A stretch of DNA of 33,587 nt, taken from NCBI RefSeq assembly GCF_000717185.1, contig NZ_JNYE01000087.1, positions 1-33,587 on the forward strand, in the 5' to 3' direction. Positions 30,406 to 33,587 of this stretch are shown here, piece by piece; position 1 is the first letter of the stretch, and each line of letters opens with the position of its first letter. The notes beneath the pieces were generated by a model that made no database searches, was not told where the DNA came from, and was given only the letters and a program-made list of their open reading frames with translations. This DNA comes from Kitasatospora phosalacinea (GTDB lineage Bacteria; Actinomycetota; Actinomycetes; Streptomycetales; Streptomycetaceae). Made by a program: the position numbers and the translations under genes.

Positions 30406-31911
30406 GTGAGGATGCTGGATCAAGGCGGGGACGGCGGCGGCGCGTACACCGACTTCTCCGCCCACAGCCATGGTGAGTTGATCTCCATGGTGCAGTCGCT
30501 TGACTCTGGCTCGGTCATGGCGGCGGCCGATCCCTGGCGGCGGGCTCATGAGACGCTGACCCGGATCCAAGCCGCGCTGGTGACTGCCACCAGTGACGCC
30601 ACCAGCACGTGGCAGGGAAGTACTAGCGACGCTTTCCACCAGCACATGACCGCGCTGGCAGAAAATGTTGGCGTGGTGGCCGAGACCACACACTACACCG
30701 CCACTGTTTTGCAGCAGCTGTCATCGTCGATCGACCAGGCCAAGGCTGACATGCCTGACGAGCCGGGTTTCTGGGACAAGGTCGGTGACGGTGTCAGCGA
30801 TGCGGCCAAGGAATCGGTCGGAGTCGACAACGCGGACACCCAGCACAGCATTACCGAATCGCGTAAGCAAGAGGCGGTCGGAGTGATGCAGGTGCTGGCG
30901 GCCAAGTACAGTGTCGCCAGTACTTCTCTGGGGAAAATCAAGGGCGTTGATGACGACCCGAACGCGGCGAAGCAGCTGACGCCGCCGAGCGATGGTGCCG
31001 CGGGATTCATCGCGGCGATCGCCGGTATCAGTGCAGGCTCCTTCCAGGGATCCAGCCGAACGACTGGTTCTTCGGGCTCGCAGACTTCGCTCAAGAGCAC
31101 GTCCACCAGTCGGTCGCCGCAGACTCCGAAGATTCAGCCCACCGTGATTCGCCCCACCGATGCGGGGATCTCCGGCGGCACGGCCAACGCGCTTCCCCAG
31201 CCGAAGGGCCCGGGGACGGGGATCGACGGCATCCAGGGTGGTGTCCGTGGCGGTACCACGACGGTTGGCGGCTCCGGTGGCGTGCACGGCCCGGTCGCCG
31301 GTGGTAGCGGTGGCGGGCTGGGCGGTGGCGGTACCACCGGTGGCGGGCTGGTCGGTCAGGGTGGGGGAACCCTGGCGGGTGGCACCGGTCTCGGTGGTAG
31401 CCGTGCTGGCTTCAGCGGCAGCAGTGTCTCCAAGGCCGGGACGTTCGGTGCCAGTGGCCTGAGCGGTAGCGGTTCCGGTGCGGGCAGCGCTGCGTCCGGT
31501 GGCGCCGGTGGTACCGGTGCCCGTGCTGGTGGCATGGGCGGCGGTATGGGCGGTGGCGCCGGTGCCGGTGGTGCCGGTGGCGGGGGCCTCAAGGGGCGTT
31601 CCGGCAGCGGTCTGACGGGCAAGGCCGGCGGTGTCGTCGGCGAGGCCGCGCAGGGTGGCGCCGGTAACCGGTCCTTCTCGCAGGGTGGTTCCGGCATCGG
31701 TCGGAGCCGCTTCGGCCAGGGTGCCGCAGGCGGCGCCGGTCAGGCCGGTGGCGCGGGCCAGGGCGGTGCGGCCGGGCACGGCGGCATGGCCGGTCAGGGC
31801 CAGGCGGGCAAGCGGGCCAAGAAGGGCACGTCGGACCGCCCGGACTACCTGGTGGAGGACGAGGAGACCTGGGCCTCCGGCGAGAAGGCCAACCCGAACG
31901 TGGTCGAATGA
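30406..31911 (+). CDS. Large WXG-domain protein with Gly-rich region and conserved acidic tail (right copy)
   Basis: 501 residues from the GTG at 30406 (GGGGGA eight bases upstream; ATG at 30412 is an alternative). The N-terminal helical hairpin has W69-Q-G at the turn (TSTWQGSTSDAF). Further helices run to ~170, a Ser/Thr/Pro-rich linker to ~275, then a Gly-rich region to ~460. A short block (GNRSFSQGGSGIGRSR) matches the left protein's GGRTFTEGGSGIGKGR. The basic patch GKRAKKG precedes the tail RPDYLVEDEETWASGEKANP. The tail and PGTGIDGI are almost identical to the left copy while the helical domains have diverged, so the tail is under stronger constraint; Y481-L-V-E-D fits YxxxD. It is probably a T7SS substrate. 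A hairpin separates it from the mycosin gene downstream. Confidence 0.8.
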   Translation: MRMLDQGGDGGGAYTDFSAHSHGELISMVQSLDSGSVMAAADPWRRAHETLTRIQAALVTATSDATSTWQGSTSDAFHQHMTALAENVGVVAETTHYTATVLQQLSSSIDQAKADMPDEPGFWDKVGDGVSDAAKESVGVDNADTQHSITESRKQEAVGVMQVLAAKYSVASTSLGKIKGVDDDPNAAKQLTPPSDGAAGFIAAIAGISAGSFQGSSRTTGSSGSQTSLKSTSTSRSPQTPKIQPTVIRPTDAGISGGTANALPQPKGPGTGIDGIQGGVRGGTTTVGGSGGVHGPVAGGSGGGLGGGGTTGGGLVGQGGGTLAGGTGLGGSRAGFSGSSVSKAGTFGASGLSGSGSGAGSAASGGAGGTGARAGGMGGGMGGGAGAGGAGGGGLKGRSGSGLTGKAGGVVGEAAQGGAGNRSFSQGGSGIGRSRFGQGAAGGAGQAGGAGQGGAAGHGGMAGQGQAGKRAKKGTSDRPDYLVEDEETWASGEKANPNVVE

Positions 31912-31943
31912 CGTTCGGTCAGTAGAACAGTCGGACATGACCT

Positions 31944-31979
31944 GGCCGCCCTGCAGATCCGAGGGTCTGCGGGGCGGCC
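31944..31979 (+). terminator. Hairpin between the large WXG gene and the mycosin gene
   Basis: GGCCGCCCTGCAGA pairs with TCTGCGGGGCGGCC over 14 bp (one G-T wobble) around an 8-nt loop, 32 bp after the stop and 22 bp before the mycosin start. It is a terminator or partial attenuator that would lower mycosin expression relative to its partners. Confidence 0.6.
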
Positions 31980-32001
31980 GCTCAACGAGGGGTGACGAGG
32001 C

Positions 32002-33474
32002 TTGACGACCAGCCGATCTGCGCGCGGTCTGGCCGCGCTTGCTGCCGGAGCCCTGCTGTGGGGCGTGAGTGCAGGGCCTGCTGCTGCGGATCAGGACCGC
32101 AATCAGCAGTGGGTGTTGAAGAACTACAACATGGCCACCAAGGTCTGGCCCATCAGCCAGGGCGAGGGGGTGGTCGTCGCAGTCATTGATACCGGTGTCG
32201 ATGCTAGCCACCCGGACCTGGCTGGGCAGGTGCTTCCCGGTCTTGATCTCACCGATCCAAATGGCGATGGGCGGACCGACAGTCAGGGCCACGGAACCGG
32301 TATGGCATCCAACATTGCTGCGCACGGGCATGGCAATGATGCAGGTGTCATGGGGCTTGCACCTAAGTCAAAAATTCTCCCAATAAAGATTGACATTGAT
32401 GCCGGATTGAGCCTCGGCTCGGGAAAACCGGTCAACTATAATGATCTCGCCAGGGCGATCCGATATGCGGCTGATCACAATGCAAAGGTCATCAATATGT
32501 CCTTTGCGGGCCCGGGGGAATTTCAGCAAGAATATAGGGATGCGATCAACTATGCCCTTCAGAAGGATATTGTCCTTGTTGCCGGGGCCGGGAATGACGG
32601 TATTCCCGTGGTGTCATATCCTGCGGGATTTCCTGGTGTAGTGGCAGTCTCGGCCGTAACGGAAACTGGCGATATCTGGAAGAAATCATCTACGGGTCCG
32701 CAGATCACGTTGGCCGCTCCGGGCGACAATATTCACCATGCCGCCCTTGGCAGAGGGTATGGCAGCCCTTCCGGGACCTCTGATTCGTCGTCGTTTGTCT
32801 CGGCAATTGCTGCGCTCGTGCGCTCAAAGTACCCGAACCTCTCGGCGGGGCAGGTCATCAACCGGATGACCAGTAGCGCTTACCAGCAAGAAGGCCAGGG
32901 TCCGTTCCCGAACGACAAGTACGGCTACGGCATCGTTTCTCCGTCGGGGGCACTGGCCGAGAATCCCACGGTGGACAACGGCCCGAAGGAGAACCCGCTG
33001 CTGAACCGCGCGGAGCCGGACTGGGCCAACATCGACGGTCCCGCGGCCTCGCCGTCCGCAGGGGCATCGAGCCCCGCGAGCGGTGGCGCCAAGACCCCTG
33101 CGAACGGCGGTGGCTCGGCCGCTCCGCAGGCGAGTGGTGACTCGGACAGCAAGAGCAACACCGGGATGCTGATCGCGATCGGTGGCGGCGTCATTGCCGT
33201 GATCGTGGTCGTGGTGATCGTCGTTCTGGTGCGTCGCTCCAAGAACGGCAACAACGGCAGTGGCCCGGGCGGTCCCGGTGGGCCGGGGGTGCCGGGTGGT
33301 CCGGGTGGGCCTGGGGGGCCGGGGTACGGGTATCAGCAGCCGCAGCAGGCGGCGGCGGGGTACGGGTATCCGCAGGGGCAGCAGCAGCCGGGGTACCCGC
33401 CGCAGCAGCAGGGTGGGCAGCCGGGGTATCCGGTGCAGCAGCCGCCGGCGGGGGGGAATCCGTACCAGGGCTGA
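32002..33474 (+). CDS. mycP: Mycosin-like subtilisin serine protease, type VII secretion-associated (right copy)
   Basis: 490 residues starting with TTG at 32002 (GAGGGG about ten bases upstream), the only start that keeps the signal peptide (~1-29, ending AGPAAAD). The catalytic residues are Asp63 (VAVIDTGVDASHPD), His97 (QGHGTGMAS), oxyanion Asn198 (AGAGND) and Ser260 (PSGTSDSSSFVS). A linker, one transmembrane helix (~386-408, GMLIAIGGGVIAVIVVVVIVVLV), a basic stop and a cytoplasmic GGPGGPG/GYGYPQ-rich tail follow. It is a paralogue of 578-1987 with the same layout. By hand count the DNA from 32341 to 32640 is only ~51% G+C, with A/T-ending codons rare elsewhere here, while the ends of the gene return to the normal high value. 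This suggests a recombined or transferred catalytic-domain segment. Confidence 0.9.
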   Translation: MTTSRSARGLAALAAGALLWGVSAGPAAADQDRNQQWVLKNYNMATKVWPISQGEGVVVAVIDTGVDASHPDLAGQVLPGLDLTDPNGDGRTDSQGHGTGMASNIAAHGHGNDAGVMGLAPKSKILPIKIDIDAGLSLGSGKPVNYNDLARAIRYAADHNAKVINMSFAGPGEFQQEYRDAINYALQKDIVLVAGAGNDGIPVVSYPAGFPGVVAVSAVTETGDIWKKSSTGPQITLAAPGDNIHHAALGRGYGSPSGTSDSSSFVSAIAALVRSKYPNLSAGQVINRMTSSAYQQEGQGPFPNDKYGYGIVSPSGALAENPTVDNGPKENPLLNRAEPDWANIDGPAASPSAGASSPASGGAKTPANGGGSAAPQASGDSDSKSNTGMLIAIGGGVIAVIVVVVIVVLVRRSKNGNNGSGPGGPGGPGVPGGPGGPGGPGYGYQQPQQAAAGYGYPQGQQQPGYPPQQQGGQPGYPVQQPPAGGNPYQG

Positions 33475-33499
33475 GGCCTGAGAGGTTTGGTGGGTGGAC

Positions 33500-33530
33500 G
33501 GCCCCTCGTGGGGTGGCTGGGCGAGGGGCC
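33500..33530 (+). terminator. Terminator-like hairpin after the right mycosin gene
   Basis: GGCCCCTCG and CGAGGGGCC pair perfectly over 9 bp with a 13-nt loop, starting 26 bp after the stop codon. The remaining 57 bp to the window edge hold no recognisable gene start. Confidence 0.55.
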
Positions 33531-33587
33531 CGGTTGCTCGGCGGGGGGCCGTTGGGGTGGGGAGGGGTGGGGGACACGCTCACGGAT

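Noticed and set aside
33191..33583. Minus-strand frame at the right edge as a new gene start
   Set aside because: It is antisense to the mycosin tail, Pro/Ala-rich and without a ribosome site.

Overview
The window is a stretch of high-G+C actinobacterial chromosome, best explained as Streptomycetaceae (Streptomyces or Kitasatospora; the sequence alone does not let me choose). Support comes from the strong G/C third-position codon bias, frequent GTG starts, two SsgA-like sporulation/cell-division proteins (a family restricted to morphologically complex actinobacteria), a class F-type sortase, TM2/DUF2752 and RDD membrane proteins, and type VII secretion (T7SS)-linked mycosins. There are no phage, transposase, integrase or CRISPR signatures.

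Layout. Left edge (1-4012): a truncated Pro/Gln-rich membrane protein, then a T7SS-associated cassette of a mycosin-like subtilase, a small helical ESX-like protein, and a large WXG protein with a Pro/Gly-rich tail. Next come tRNA-Cys(GCA) and a guanidine-III riboswitch ahead of a Gdx/SugE-type small exporter. From 5 to 12 kb lie an MFS transporter with an operator-like repeat in its apparently leaderless promoter, a Tat/lipoprotein polysaccharide-deacetylase-like protein, an MprF/DUF2156 protein with an extra N-terminal membrane domain, a sortase and an SsgA-like protein. From 12 to 18 kb lie an ECF-type sigma factor fused to a zinc-finger/transmembrane/CBM2-like cellulose-binding module, an SF2 helicase, TM2 and DUF2752 proteins, an IclR regulator and a membrane-anchored S16 (Lon-type) peptidase lacking the expected PDZ domain. 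From 18 to 29.8 kb lie a second IclR regulator, an Lrp/AsnC regulator, a secreted unknown, an OmpR-type two-component pair, a GT87 mannosyltransferase, a second SsgA-like protein, two RDD proteins, a small membrane protein and endonuclease V. Right edge (29.8-33.5 kb): a second T7SS cassette, in the order small ESX-like, large WXG/Gly-rich, mycosin.

How it fits together. The centre looks like ordinary core-genome content with an envelope and development theme: lipid modification, sortase, mannosyltransfer, SsgA-like proteins and surface sensing. The two edge cassettes are paralogous. Their large proteins share a nearly identical acidic C-terminal tail containing a YxxxD element, and both small proteins carry YxxxE, so they look like dedicated T7SS substrates paired with their own mycosins. 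No EccB/C/D/E core component lies in the window. The most unusual items are the conserved acidic tail, the sharply lower-G+C patch inside the right-hand mycosin catalytic domain, and the sigma factor that appears to carry its own extracellular carbohydrate-binding sensor. All identifications come from reading sequence motifs; no database search was possible.
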